Shown piece by piece: positions 10,164 to 18,835 of a DNA stretch of 64,000 nucleotides. This stretch comes from QZLE01 sp033852075 (GTDB lineage Bacteria > Pseudomonadota > Gammaproteobacteria > QZLD01), in the NCBI GenBank assembly GCA_033852075.1, contig JAWSVC010000021.1:11268-75267 (forward strand), written 5' to 3'. A model generated the notes under the pieces. It was not told the origin of the DNA. It made no database searches and saw only the letters and a list, made by a program, of their open reading frames with translations. Each line of letters opens with the position of its first letter. Position 1 is the first letter of the stretch. A program made the position numbers and the translations under genes.

Positions 10164-10961
10164 ATGCATCCGCTATTAAATATTGCAATTAAAGCGGCCA
10201 GGAAGGCTGGTAATACTATATCTAGATATGCCGACAGAATTGATTCTGTTGCTGTTACTTCCAAAAATGCCAATGATTTTGTTACTGAAGTTGACCTTCG
10301 TGCCGAGCAGGATATTATCGAGATCATCAAAGAGGCCTATCCGGACCACGAAATTCTGGCTGAAGAATCTGGTCACGAAGGCAAAAGCGATGTGGTTTGG
10401 ATTATCGACCCACTGGATGGCACCACTAACTTTATGCACGGTTTCCCGCAATATGCCGTTTCTATTGGAGTTCAGGTTAATGGCGAGCTTGACCAGGCCG
10501 TAATCTACGACCCGTTTAAACAAGAATTATTTACCGCATCCAAAGGCAATGGAGCTACTCTGGATGGCAGAAAAATCCGTGTTGCCGATAAAAAAACACT
10601 AAACGGTTGCCTACTTGGCACCGGCTTCCCATTTAAAAACCAAGATATTATTGATACCTATTTAGAGATGTTTAAGGATATCTTCAGCGAATCATCTGGT
10701 GTTCGCCGTGCAGGTTCTGCAGCACTTGACCTAGCCTATGTTGCCGCAGGACGTCTTGATGGATTTTGGGAGATTGGACTTAAGCCATGGGATATGGCTG
10801 CTGGCGCCTTAATGATTAAAGAGGCTGGCGGAACAGTTACCGATTTTTATGGCAAAGATAAGTTTTTGGAAAGTGGTAATGTTATTGCCGGAAACTTGAA
10901 GATTCATGCAAGGCTGGAAGATAAGGTTTATCCTTATAATGAGAAGCTTACAGCTAAGTAA
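10164..10961 (+). CDS. suhB: SuhB: inositol-1-monophosphatase family protein
   Basis: Protein of 265 residues of the Mg-dependent inositol monophosphatase family. Metal-binding motifs are intact: EESG, then WIIDPLDGTTNFMHGFP, and the C-terminal WDMAAGALMIKEAGG. In E. coli the homologue SuhB also joins the rRNA antitermination complex; whether that holds here cannot be read from the sequence. It is divergent from trmJ, with about 136 bases between them. Confidence 0.93.
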   Translation: MHPLLNIAIKAARKAGNTISRYADRIDSVAVTSKNANDFVTEVDLRAEQDIIEIIKEAYPDHEILAEESGHEGKSDVVWIIDPLDGTTNFMHGFPQYAVSIGVQVNGELDQAVIYDPFKQELFTASKGNGATLDGRKIRVADKKTLNGCLLGTGFPFKNQDIIDTYLEMFKDIFSESSGVRRAGSAALDLAYVAAGRLDGFWEIGLKPWDMAAGALMIKEAGGTVTDFYGKDKFLESGNVIAGNLKIHARLEDKVYPYNEKLTAK

Positions 10962-10985
10962 TTCATTAAAGCATCATTACTACAG

Positions 10986-11012
10986 GCATTCCCAGGCAGA
11001 GCCTGGGAATGC
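10986..11012. repeat. REP-like palindromic hairpin
   Basis: GCATTCCCAGGC (10986-10997) pairs perfectly with GCCTGGGAATGC (11001-11012) over a 3-base loop. It lies between the 3' ends of suhB and ehuA, without a clear T tract. A similar TTCCCAACG/CGTTGGGAA hairpin lies at 32159-32184. This looks like a dispersed REP family, and it could also help end transcription. Confidence 0.7.
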
Positions 11013-11036
11013 GATAAAAAAATCTGATTTAATTTA

Positions 11037-11852
11037 TTAAATCGACTCATTCACTGCATTAAGAAATTGTTGAGTTCGTTCCCTTTGAGGGTTGGAAAAC
11101 AGGTTTTCTGGCGATCCTTGCTCTTCTATCTTTCCATTATAAAAAAAGCACACTCTATCGGATATTTGCTGAGCAAAACCCATTTGGTGAGTAACCATTA
11201 ACATCGTTAAACTATGCTTATCTACAAGCCCTTTAATAACACTGGTGACCTCTCCAATTACTTCTGGATCTAATGCTGAAGTAACCTCGTCAAATAACAT
11301 AACCTTTGGGCGCATAGCTAGAGCTCTTGCTATTGCTACCCGCTGTTTTTGGCCTCCGGATAATCTAGAAGGATGCTCATCCATTTTGTCTAACATCCCT
11401 ACCATTTCAAGTAACTCTTCACCTCGCTGTTTGGCTTGTTTTTTTGACAAACCTAAAACATGCACCAGCCCTTCCATGCAATTTTCTATTGCGGTCATAT
11501 GCGGGAACAAATTAAAGTGTTGGAAGCACATCCCTATTTGGCCACGTTTTTCACGAATATACCTATGATTAGCAGGTACTAAAACCCCATTTTTTTCCAT
11601 ATGTGTAAGCGGTTCACCATTAACATAAATAACTCCTCCGTCAATATGTTCCAGCGTCATCAACATTCTTAATACCGTAGTTTTACCAGAGCCTGACGGC
11701 CCTATTATTGTAACCATCTCTCCTGCATCTATTTCCAGATTAAGTTTGTCTAATACTGTCAGTTCTCCGTAGCGTTTGGTAACATTTTTAAAACACACCA
11801 TAGGTATATTGTCACCTTCAAGACATAATGGGTAAGCTTCCAGATCTTTCAT
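11037..11852 (-). CDS. ehuA: EhuA-like ATP-binding protein of an ectoine/amino-acid ABC importer
   Basis: ATPase of 271 residues from the polar amino acid transporter family. Walker A is GPSGSGKT, the signature LSGGQKQRVAIARAL, Walker B MLFDEVTSALD, and the switch His lies in MLMVTHQMGFA. The first ~17 residues precede the usual start of such ATPases (MVCFKNVTKRYG), so a start at 11801 is also possible. It is the last gene of a four-gene minus-strand operon (EhuB, C, D, A) and begins 2 bases after ehuD. The Ehu name follows the substrate-binding protein; the cargo could be another compatible solute or amino acid. Confidence 0.82.
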   Translation of the reverse strand: MKDLEAYPLCLEGDNIPMVCFKNVTKRYGELTVLDKLNLEIDAGEMVTIIGPSGSGKTTVLRMLMTLEHIDGGVIYVNGEPLTHMEKNGVLVPANHRYIREKRGQIGMCFQHFNLFPHMTAIENCMEGLVHVLGLSKKQAKQRGEELLEMVGMLDKMDEHPSRLSGGQKQRVAIARALAMRPKVMLFDEVTSALDPEVIGEVTSVIKGLVDKHSLTMLMVTHQMGFAQQISDRVCFFYNGKIEEQGSPENLFSNPQRERTQQFLNAVNESI

Positions 11853-11854
11853 AA

Positions 11855-12523
11855 TTAATTTAATCCCATTTTTTGATTTACATATCTTTCCAAAACTCTT
11901 ATTAAATAACTGGCTGGTAACGAGATAAATAGATAAATAATTCCAACTAAAGTTATGGGCTCTAGATACCGATAACTTTCAGCTCCGATAGCATTGGCAG
12001 TATGCATCAATTCCGCAACCCCAATAACCGATAACATTGGCGTATCTTTAAAAATACCTACAAGATAATTACCCATTCCAGAAAGAGAAGGCGGTAAGGC
12101 CTGGGGCAATATAATTCTTATATATGTTTTAACTGTAGAAAGATTCAGAGAAGTAGCAGCCTCCCACTGACCTTTAGGAACGCTTTCCAAACCTCCTCGA
12201 TAGACCTCTGACAAATATGCTGAATAGTGTAATCCAATAGCTATCATACCCGCAGCCCAAGGAGAAAGATTAATACCAAACTGAGGCCCAACATAAAACA
12301 CAAAAAATATCTGGAGTATTAATGGCGTAGACCTTAAAAACTCTACCAATTCACGAGTAATAATGGTTAATGTTTTTACTCTTGTTCTTTGCAAAAGCGT
12401 AAATATCAAGCCCATAACAAGAGCGATACAATAACCAAGCATTGAAGCCAGCAAGGTATTTAACGTTGCCTCAAATAGCCTTGGCAAAATTTCCCAAACA
12501 AAAGCCCATCTCCAGTCAAACAT
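11855..12523 (-). CDS. ehuD: EhuD-like ABC importer permease
   Basis: Inner-membrane permease of 222 residues of the His/Glu/Gln/Arg/opine family, with about five membrane segments. The EAA loop that docks the ATPase is seen in WEAATSLNLSTVKTYIRIIL. It overlaps the end of ehuC by 8 bases, indicating coupled translation. With EhuC it would form the heterodimeric channel. Assignment to EhuD rather than EhuC is by gene order. Confidence 0.82.
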   Translation of the reverse strand: MFDWRWAFVWEILPRLFEATLNTLLASMLGYCIALVMGLIFTLLQRTRVKTLTIITRELVEFLRSTPLILQIFFVFYVGPQFGINLSPWAAGMIAIGLHYSAYLSEVYRGGLESVPKGQWEAATSLNLSTVKTYIRIILPQALPPSLSGMGNYLVGIFKDTPMLSVIGVAELMHTANAIGAESYRYLEPITLVGIIYLFISLPASYLIRVLERYVNQKMGLN

Positions 12524-13187
12524 TATTTAATCCCAGCTTTTTAGACATAAATTTCTCAGCCTGGCGCATCACTGGAGTAATAATAAATCGAGCCAGAATA
12601 TAGTAAATAATTAAGGCAACCCCAAATGTTTGGGCGGAAAGGAATGTTGACCCATTAATTTGTTTAGCCTGAAACATTAAATCTGCAACCGAAATCAATG
12701 CCACCAACGCAGATCCTTTCAGCAATTCAATAAACAGATTCCCCCATGCAGGCAACATTATTACAACTGCCTGTGGCAATATAATTCTTACCATTCTTTT
12801 GTATGAAGACATATTTAAAGCGATAGCTGCTTCCCATTGACCTTGAGGAACTGACTGTATCGCACCTCTTACTAATTCTGCTCCATAGCTGCCTATATTT
12901 AAACTTAGAGTTAGAAAACCCGCCGTAAAACTACTAAGGGTTATCCCTAAAAGAGGTAATACAAAGAACATCCAATACAATTGAACCAACAATGAAGTAC
13001 CTCGAAAAAGTTCAATATATATATTAGAAATAACCCGCAGAGATTTATAACGGGATAGTTTCATAATCCCAAAAGAAAAAGCTAGCGGCAATACCAGCAA
13101 AATAGCCAACACTGTTTGCTGAAGTGTTACTAATGTTCCATCCCAAAACCTTGGGCCGTATTGTTGAAGAAATTCAATAAAGGACAT
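12516..13187 (-). CDS. ehuC: EhuC-like ABC importer permease
   Basis: Inner-membrane permease of 223 residues with the same family fold as its neighbour. The EAA loop reads WEAAIALNMSSYKRMVRIIL. It is the second gene of the operon, 28 bases downstream of ehuB, and overlaps ehuD by 8 bases. Confidence 0.82.
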   Translation of the reverse strand: MSFIEFLQQYGPRFWDGTLVTLQQTVLAILLVLPLAFSFGIMKLSRYKSLRVISNIYIELFRGTSLLVQLYWMFFVLPLLGITLSSFTAGFLTLSLNIGSYGAELVRGAIQSVPQGQWEAAIALNMSSYKRMVRIILPQAVVIMLPAWGNLFIELLKGSALVALISVADLMFQAKQINGSTFLSAQTFGVALIIYYILARFIITPVMRQAEKFMSKKLGLNNV

Positions 13188-13215
13188 TTTTTATGTCTTA
13201 AATATCGCCAATAAA

Positions 13216-14049
13216 CTAACGATTAGAGCAAGCCCACTCTGTAGTTACATTGCCTGGTAGTTGAGATTTTGTATAACCATATTCAGCAACAGATTTAAGC
13301 ATTTCTTCACTGCCAAGATACGCAGCCTGCGCTTCATTAAATCTCTTTAAAAAATCAGCGTCTGAATCCCTGAAGCCTATGCCTACATAGTTCAGAGTCC
13401 ATTCCGGCAAGGCGCCGGGATCTGTTACTTCAATATCTCCACCAGATTTTTTGGCTAAATTTAAAGCGGTAAAATATGTTACGGCACCTGCATCTGCACG
13501 GCCGGCCTTAACTGCTGCAAGAATTTCAGTAGGCCCGGGTACCTGCATAATTTTATTATTGGCAACGCCTTCTTTTTTTGCTGCTTCAACCGAGTTATAA
13601 CCAGCACCAGTTACAAGAACCAATCCCTTGTTTTTTATATCCTGATAGTTATTAATGCCTTTAGGATTACCTTTCTTAACTATAAAGGCATCACCAAATT
13701 TCCCCATTGGCTCTGAAAATTTAATGTTTTGGCAACGGCTATTAAGGATATACATTCCACCAGTAATAATATCGAAACGATTTGCCTTAAGACCAGGAAT
13801 TAACCCACCCCACTCAGTTACAACTGGCTCGATATTGGTATACCCCATTTTTTTCAGCACACCAATAACGTACGCATTTGCAAATCCAAGGGGTTTATTA
13901 TTTTCCCCTGGATAGGCCCATGGTACTTCATTAGCAAAACCTAAACGGATAGAGTCGTTATCCTTAACTCTGTCCTCTAATGACCCAGCTGATACTGAAA
14001 ATGAGATGATTAACGCTGTAAAAAATATGATTAAACTTTTTAACTTCAT
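13216..14049 (-). CDS. ehuB: EhuB-like periplasmic substrate-binding protein
   Basis: Periplasmic solute-binding protein (SBP family 3). The ATG at 14049 has a strong AGGGCGAG Shine-Dalgarno and opens a classical signal peptide (MKLKSLIIFFTALIISFSVSAG). An open frame extends upstream to 14136 but lacks these signals. Mature features match ectoine/hydroxyectoine-binding EhuB: RLGFANEVPWAY near the N-terminus, the GGLIPGLKANRFDIITGGMY stretch, and KKGNPKGINNYQDI. It would deliver a compatible solute to EhuC/D. The specificity is inferred from resemblance only. Confidence 0.82.
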   Translation of the reverse strand: MKLKSLIIFFTALIISFSVSAGSLEDRVKDNDSIRLGFANEVPWAYPGENNKPLGFANAYVIGVLKKMGYTNIEPVVTEWGGLIPGLKANRFDIITGGMYILNSRCQNIKFSEPMGKFGDAFIVKKGNPKGINNYQDIKNKGLVLVTGAGYNSVEAAKKEGVANNKIMQVPGPTEILAAVKAGRADAGAVTYFTALNLAKKSGGDIEVTDPGALPEWTLNYVGIGFRDSDADFLKRFNEAQAAYLGSEEMLKSVAEYGYTKSQLPGNVTTEWACSNR

Positions 14050-14216
14050 TCGCTCGCCCTTATACGTGAAAACTATGTCTACATACTTAATGAAGATACC
14101 GGTTAACACTATAGCAAGATAAGGGCTAAATGACACGTTTGCGGCTAAAACCCTATTCAGAGGAGAAAGCCACCTACTGCTTTTATATTTTGCTTACCCA
14201 TCAAAGTCATTGCTAA

Positions 14217-14693
14217 TCATACAAACCTATCATCAGATAACTTGGTCTTAACATCAGAACAGTTTTTTTCCACCCAGCCAATCTTTGCGTCTTCTACACC
14301 ATCAAATGCAGCAATGTACGGTTTTATATCTAATAACGGTGTGCCATCTAAAACATCAAGATTATCTACAAACAGTGTATTGCCTTCTATTCCAGTAAGC
14401 TTAACTACAGAAATCCCAATCGGATTTGGCCGACGTGGAGCTCGCGTTGAAAATACGCCTCTTGGTTGTGTATCTAAAAATGGTTTTATTAATAAATCAA
14501 CATGCTGCGTTTTATGAAAATGATAAAGCAGAATCACATGCGAGAACCCTTCAAGATCCTGCAATCCTTTTACATACTCTTCACTAAGCTCTACAGTTCC
14601 AGATGCACGGGCACCACCTGGCTGGATTGGCATTCCTTTTAGGTCTGAAAACGGCGAATGGATAATCCCAATTGATTTTAGTTGTATTGTCAT
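14217..14693 (-). CDS. TrmO/TsaA-family protein coupled to draG
   Basis: Second TsaA-domain protein, 158 residues from the ATG at 14693. Core motifs are IGIIHSPFSDLKGMPIQPGG, RRPNPIGISVVKL and VLDGTPLLDIKPYIAAFDG. It is shorter than the trmO at 3176-3868 and lacks that protein's C-terminal ~75 residues. Its start codon overlaps the draG stop in an ATGA (14690-14693), so the two are translationally coupled. That suggests a role tied to nitrogen fixation. Short TsaA-domain proteins do occur in nif clusters, but the substrate is not established. The family is sure; the function is open. Confidence 0.8.
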   Translation of the reverse strand: MTIQLKSIGIIHSPFSDLKGMPIQPGGARASGTVELSEEYVKGLQDLEGFSHVILLYHFHKTQHVDLLIKPFLDTQPRGVFSTRAPRRPNPIGISVVKLTGIEGNTLFVDNLDVLDGTPLLDIKPYIAAFDGVEDAKIGWVEKNCSDVKTKLSDDRFV

Positions 14694-15679
14694 TGTATTG
14701 CCTCTGTAAATTCTTTTGAAAATCCGATTAAATGCTCTGCCTGATAACGGCACTTGGCTATAACATCTCTTTCTACTGCCTTAATCCAACGAACAGGTAT
14801 AGCATCTAATCCGTAATAGGCACCTGCAATCATTCCAACTATGGCTCCAGTGGTATCTGCGTCCCCACCACGATTTACCACTTCTATCATGCAATCTTCA
14901 AATGTCTGCGTATGAAAAAACGACTGAAGAACCACACGCATAGTATCAACTATATAAGCACTTGGATTATGATAATGTTTCTTGTCATAGCGATAGCGCG
15001 GAAATGCCTTTATAAGATCCTGTACCGGCCCCTCTTCCATCGCCTTTTTATCTGCCCCATCAAAAGCCAGATGAATCATCTTTACTACGCAATCAACAGC
15101 CGCATCAGAATAATCGTTGTTATGAGTAATATGCGACTGCATCCTGCTCACACGCATTATTAGCTCCTGGTCTGAACCATAGGTAGCTAACGCCACCGGA
15201 AGTACGCGCATACATGCGCCATTGCCTGCATCGTGTTCACTTTCTGGTGAAGCAGGTCGTTTGGTATTGCGAAAATTTACTATTCCACGACGAACGGTAT
15301 TCCCAATATCTACAGGTTTACCCTTCATCCATTTATCAAATGACATCGCCATATCGGTCATATCAAAGCGCTGTTTATTTAATATTGCGTCACCAAGCGC
15401 TAAGGCCATCGTAGTATCATCTGTTACCTGACCCGGCCTTAAATGTAACCAACCACCACCAATAATCTTTTTATGCACTCCGTATGCGTGAACAATTTCA
15501 CTGGGTAACATAAATTCAACAGTCGCCCCCAGAGCATCGCCAACCGCCAAACCACAATATGCCGCAACCGCCTTACCCGTTAGTTCATCGGCAGGCTTTT
15601 TATTCTTTTTGAACAGATTTGACCAAATAGAATTGGGATTAAATAAATTAAACGGTGTAGCATGTATCATAGTCTGCAC
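14690..15679 (-). CDS. draG: DraG: ADP-ribosyl-[dinitrogen reductase] hydrolase
   Basis: Removes ADP-ribose from the regulatory arginine of NifH and so reactivates nitrogenase. The protein (329 residues) shows the ADP-ribosylglycohydrolase binuclear metal site: GQVTDDTTMALALGDAI near residue 90 and NRGGDADTTGAIVGMIAGAY near the C-terminus. The frame opens with GTG at 15679; an ATG three codons later (15670) is equally possible. It lies 156 bases downstream of nifB and overlaps the trmO-like gene by 4 bases. Its partner draT is about 29 kb away at 44267-45100. N-terminal residues 1-30 are less conserved. Confidence 0.92.
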   Translation of the reverse strand: MQTMIHATPFNLFNPNSIWSNLFKKNKKPADELTGKAVAAYCGLAVGDALGATVEFMLPSEIVHAYGVHKKIIGGGWLHLRPGQVTDDTTMALALGDAILNKQRFDMTDMAMSFDKWMKGKPVDIGNTVRRGIVNFRNTKRPASPESEHDAGNGACMRVLPVALATYGSDQELIMRVSRMQSHITHNNDYSDAAVDCVVKMIHLAFDGADKKAMEEGPVQDLIKAFPRYRYDKKHYHNPSAYIVDTMRVVLQSFFHTQTFEDCMIEVVNRGGDADTTGAIVGMIAGAYYGLDAIPVRWIKAVERDVIAKCRYQAEHLIGFSKEFTEAIQ

Positions 15680-15835
15680 ATTCCATATTCTTAGGCATGG
15701 TACCTTTACCTAAGCACCAGGAATTAAAGATCATCTCTACATAGCGACTTTTAACAATAATTTTATCTTTTTCCTGAATACAAGATAAAGGCACCTTAAC
15801 CTCTCTTTTGTATAAAACAATTTAGTTACATCAGC

Positions 15836-17248
15836 TTAAGCAGAACACTCCTCGAACTTTGAGTTACAATACATTCGAGCTGCGTCATCAATAGTTTCCA
15901 TCGCATAATCGATACAAACATCTATACCCATTTCACTTAACTTTTCTCGTGGATAGTGGCCTATGCGTGCAGTTAATACCGCATCTACACCTTTTAAAGC
16001 CTCAATAGAGTTATCCAAAACTGATTCACGATCATCATCACAACTACCCAGACAATATTGGTCGGAGCGACGCACACCTTCGAACTCTACTTTTTCTTTA
16101 GTAACCTTATAAATCAGAAACTGACGTGCTTGCCCAAAATGCTGATTTATTAAATTATGGCTTTTAGTAGTTACGGCAACCCGAAGAGGTTTATTTATAA
16201 CAATAGCCTGCTCTACTTTTTTCTCTTCCTTAGGCTTATGAGGCTCAGGATATGATTTTAGTAACTCGCTAAAGTTTTTCGCCTTCTTACTGAAACACCC
16301 AGACTGGTCCTCACCTAACAATCCAACAGCATCGGCACGACACTGACGACAATGACGCATCATCTTCATATCAATACCACATGTATCACGTAGCTGAGTT
16401 AGCTCTTCATAAGTAGGTTCGCGTTGTCCAATACGACTAAAATGGGTATCAAATTCTGGCTTAGAAATCAGCGGCATAATGTTATGTATCTCTACACCCA
16501 GCTCTTTTATTATCTTACTTACATTTTGAATATCACCATCATTTATCCCAGGTATCATTACCGAATTAATTTTTACCCGAGCACCACTGGCAACCATTTT
16601 TTTAATCCCCTCAATCTGCTCTTGAATCAAAATTTCAGCAGCTTCGATTCCTGTATATTTTTTACCCTCAAAATACATCCAATCATATATCTGCTTACCT
16701 ACAAAAGGATCTATTGTATTCATGGTAACGGTAATATGCTTTGCATTTAACGCAATTACTTCATCTGCATATTTATTCAGATTCAAACCATTAGTTGATA
16801 AACAAGTAATAAGATCAGGGAAATTTTTATTCAGCAACTCGATAGTACCAAAAGTCTTATCCGAATTTGCCAAAGGGTCACCAGGACCTGCTATACCAAC
16901 TACCGCAAGGTTATCAAGTTTACTACTGACTTGCTCAACTCTTTCCAGCGCCTCAGTTGGAGAAAGCAAACATGAAACCACCCCCGGGCGCGACTCGTTA
17001 GCGCAATCGAATTTTCTATTACAGTAATTACACTGCATATTACAGGCAGGAGCCACCGGAAGATGAAGCCGCGCAAACTTATGCTGCGCAGATTCGGAAT
17101 AACAAGGGTGTCTGTCTTCTTTTTTATCACTTACTGATTTATTTTCACTACCGCAAGAATCACTACCGCAGGAACCGCCACCACAAGAATCACTGCTTTT
17201 AGCATTAGGAAAAGATAGGATATTTGCTGATTTGAAATTGGTCATCAC
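15836..17248 (-). CDS. nifB: NifB: FeMo-cofactor core (NifB-co) synthase, radical SAM
   Basis: Radical-SAM enzyme of 470 residues that builds the Fe8S9C precursor (NifB-co) of the nitrogenase cofactor. The SAM [4Fe-4S] motif is ACNMQCNYCNRKFDC (about residues 68-82). A Ser/Cys/Gly-rich N-terminus (CGGGSCGSDSCGS) precedes it. A C-terminal NifX-like domain (from about 350, RVAVTTKSHNLINQHFGQA) is fused, as in many proteobacterial NifB proteins. A sigma-54 promoter (17278-17294) and a NifA site (17361-17376) lie upstream. The next gene downstream is draG. Confidence 0.96.
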   Translation of the reverse strand: MMTNFKSANILSFPNAKSSDSCGGGSCGSDSCGSENKSVSDKKEDRHPCYSESAQHKFARLHLPVAPACNMQCNYCNRKFDCANESRPGVVSCLLSPTEALERVEQVSSKLDNLAVVGIAGPGDPLANSDKTFGTIELLNKNFPDLITCLSTNGLNLNKYADEVIALNAKHITVTMNTIDPFVGKQIYDWMYFEGKKYTGIEAAEILIQEQIEGIKKMVASGARVKINSVMIPGINDGDIQNVSKIIKELGVEIHNIMPLISKPEFDTHFSRIGQREPTYEELTQLRDTCGIDMKMMRHCRQCRADAVGLLGEDQSGCFSKKAKNFSELLKSYPEPHKPKEEKKVEQAIVINKPLRVAVTTKSHNLINQHFGQARQFLIYKVTKEKVEFEGVRRSDQYCLGSCDDDRESVLDNSIEALKGVDAVLTARIGHYPREKLSEMGIDVCIDYAMETIDDAARMYCNSKFEECSA

Positions 17249-17277
17249 TCCACCTCACTGAGTTCGTACATAAGACA

Positions 17278-17294
17278 TTGCATGAGGTGTGCCA
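17278..17294 (-). promoter_or_regulatory. Sigma-54 (-24/-12) promoter of nifB
   Basis: The minus strand reads TGGCACACCTCATGCA: GG and GC elements separated by exactly 10 bases, close to the consensus TGGCAC-N5-TTGCA. The predicted transcript start is near 17269, about 20 bases before the nifB ATG. Confidence 0.85.
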
Positions 17295-17360
17295 TTTTTT
17301 ATAGTTATTGTATCAAACTGTTTTTATTAGATTTTTACCACTACAAAATATATTTTTTGA

Positions 17361-17376
17361 TGTAGGGTTTGTTACA
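17361..17376. promoter_or_regulatory. NifA upstream activator site for nifB
   Basis: Exact TGT-N10-ACA (TGT at 17361-17363, ACA at 17374-17376), about 70 bases upstream of the -24 element. The spacing is normal for NifA with DNA bending. Confidence 0.8.
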
Positions 17377-17436
17377 CAAGAACTGTTTGTTGTGGGATCT
17401 TGGACAAAAATCCAAACGTCATATATGGACTCACTC

Positions 17437-17695
17437 GTTTTACAAGTGTTTTTGACTTAATGTTAAACAAATCATCGCTGTCATATATTCGGCCTTTAAC
17501 AGAGAGCAAGAGTGCCTCATGGCCCTAATGGAATCAACTACCTGATTGACTAATCATTCCGACGGCTTCGTAATGAGCCAATGACGTGTTTAGTATGAAA
17601 TCAGGTCAGTTTAACTGTTTACCATCTTGTCAAACCCACATCGCAACTGGTGGTGAGATTTTTTCCTTTTTAAGTTAGTTAATCTGTTAGTGCTT
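17437..17695 (-). ncRNA. Candidate IS110-family bridge-RNA region (non-coding end)
   Basis: About 260 bases downstream of the transposase with no gene. IS1111-subgroup elements encode their guide (bridge) RNA at this end. ACCTGATT (17540-17547) pairs with AATCAGGT (17599-17606). This stem encloses the 18-base sequence repeated in inverse form at the other IS end. The position and the loop are what is seen; transcription and function are inference. Confidence 0.35.
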
Positions 17696-18718
17696 TTATC
17701 TACAAGCCTTATAAGGCTGTTCGTTAGCAATAACAGCCCATACTACTCTAGCCATTTTGTTTGCAAGAGCTACAGTAGCTTTATTGTGATGCTTTTGAGT
17801 CTTTAGCATTAAAGCCCAGTTCAGCATATTATCCGGTTCTTTTCTTTTTGCTGCCCACGTTAGTGCGGAGCGCGCACCGTGAACTAGCAGCTGCCTTATT
17901 TGGCTATTACCCCGCTTAGTAATGCCGCCTAAATTATTCTTACCGCCCGTAGAATTTTGCTTTGGGACCAACCCGCACCAAGCAGCAAAATGTCTACCGT
18001 TTTTAAAGTACTGTCCATTGCCGATGCTGGCATAAATCGTCGCTGCATTGATTGGTCCAATTCCTGGGACAGTTAGAGCTCTTTTGCATACTTCATTATT
18101 TGCCGTTATTGAGCTAATTTTCTTGTCCAGCCATTTAATAGCATCGTCTATCTGCAGATATTCGCCTCTTAACTCACTTAGTAAACCCCTCATGCTTGGG
18201 GTAAGCTCATTTTCTATGTCTTCGAGTGCCATAGGTAAGTGCTTACTAATAGCAGTTTTACCTTTGTTTAACGCAACACCAAACTCTGCTGCCAGCCCCT
18301 GAATCTGATTAGCTATTCGCGTTCTATCAGATATCTTGCGCTCCCGTACACGTAATAGCGATTGAAGCTCTTGCTGCGCAATTGTTTTAATTGGAACAAA
18401 AGTCATATTAGGGCGCTGACTTGCTTCAGCTATAGCCTCTGCATCATTGTAGTCATTTTTACCTTTGCGACGATATGCCACTACGTGCTGTGGTGGTATC
18501 AATTTAACTTCATGACCAAGCTTTTGAATAACGCGTGCCCAGTAGTTTGAAGAACCGCAAGCTTCGATAACAACCGTGGCAGCTTCATGATTTGCAAAGT
18601 ATTTAGATACTTGCGAGCGCCGAATAAGCTTGCGTGTCTTAACGTTACCTCTGTTATCCATGACCACTGCATGGAATACATTTTTTGCTATATCTAAACC
18701 AACTGTTATATTACTCAT
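17696..18718 (-). CDS. IS110-family transposase (DEDD recombinase)
   Basis: Full-length transposase of 340 residues. The N-terminal RuvC-like DEDD domain begins with VGLDIAKNVFHAVVMD and contains VIEACGSSNYWAR and GKNDYNDAEAIAEA. The C-terminal transposase-20 domain has TVPGIGPINAATIYASIGNG and FAAWCGLVPKQNSTGGK followed by ITKRGNSQIRQLLVHGA. A GAGGAG Shine-Dalgarno precedes the ATG. The reading frame is intact, so the element may be active. A perfect hairpin (TAATTTTTAAA and its complement) lies just upstream at 18733-18760. Confidence 0.95.
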   Translation of the reverse strand: MSNITVGLDIAKNVFHAVVMDNRGNVKTRKLIRRSQVSKYFANHEAATVVIEACGSSNYWARVIQKLGHEVKLIPPQHVVAYRRKGKNDYNDAEAIAEASQRPNMTFVPIKTIAQQELQSLLRVRERKISDRTRIANQIQGLAAEFGVALNKGKTAISKHLPMALEDIENELTPSMRGLLSELRGEYLQIDDAIKWLDKKISSITANNEVCKRALTVPGIGPINAATIYASIGNGQYFKNGRHFAAWCGLVPKQNSTGGKNNLGGITKRGNSQIRQLLVHGARSALTWAAKRKEPDNMLNWALMLKTQKHHNKATVALANKMARVVWAVIANEQPYKACR

Positions 18719-18796
18719 TGTATGGACTCCTCTTAATTTTTAAATGGTGTTTAAAAATTATGGCTCATTACGAAGCCGATTATATAGAGTGAGTCC

Positions 18797-18834
18797 GGTG
18801 CACGAAGGTATGGTGGTTGATGGCAATGTTACGT
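18797..18834 (-). other. Interrupted attC site after higBA
   Basis: On the minus strand: R'' ACGTAAC, then L'' GCCATCAACCA with the extra C seen in the other attC sites. The next stretch resembles the other sites up to GGACTCA, where the IS110 end begins. The L' and R' half is not found on the other side of the element. Confidence 0.65.
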
Positions 18835-18835
18835 A

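Larger units (their letters stand above)
17427..18796 (-). mobile_element. IS110-family (IS1111-like) insertion sequence
   Basis: Carries one DEDD-type transposase gene. Inverted repeats flank it: GGACTCACTC at 17427-17436 against GAGTGAGTCC at 18787-18796. A perfect 18-base pair also occurs: CGGCTTCGTAATGAGCCA at 17563-17580 against its complement at 18761-18778. Subterminal inverted repeats and a long non-coding end downstream of the transposase (about 260 bases) are features of the IS1111 subgroup. The exact ends were not proven. The right end abuts the left half of an attC site (18797-18834). On the left is the nifB regulatory region. Confidence 0.7.
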
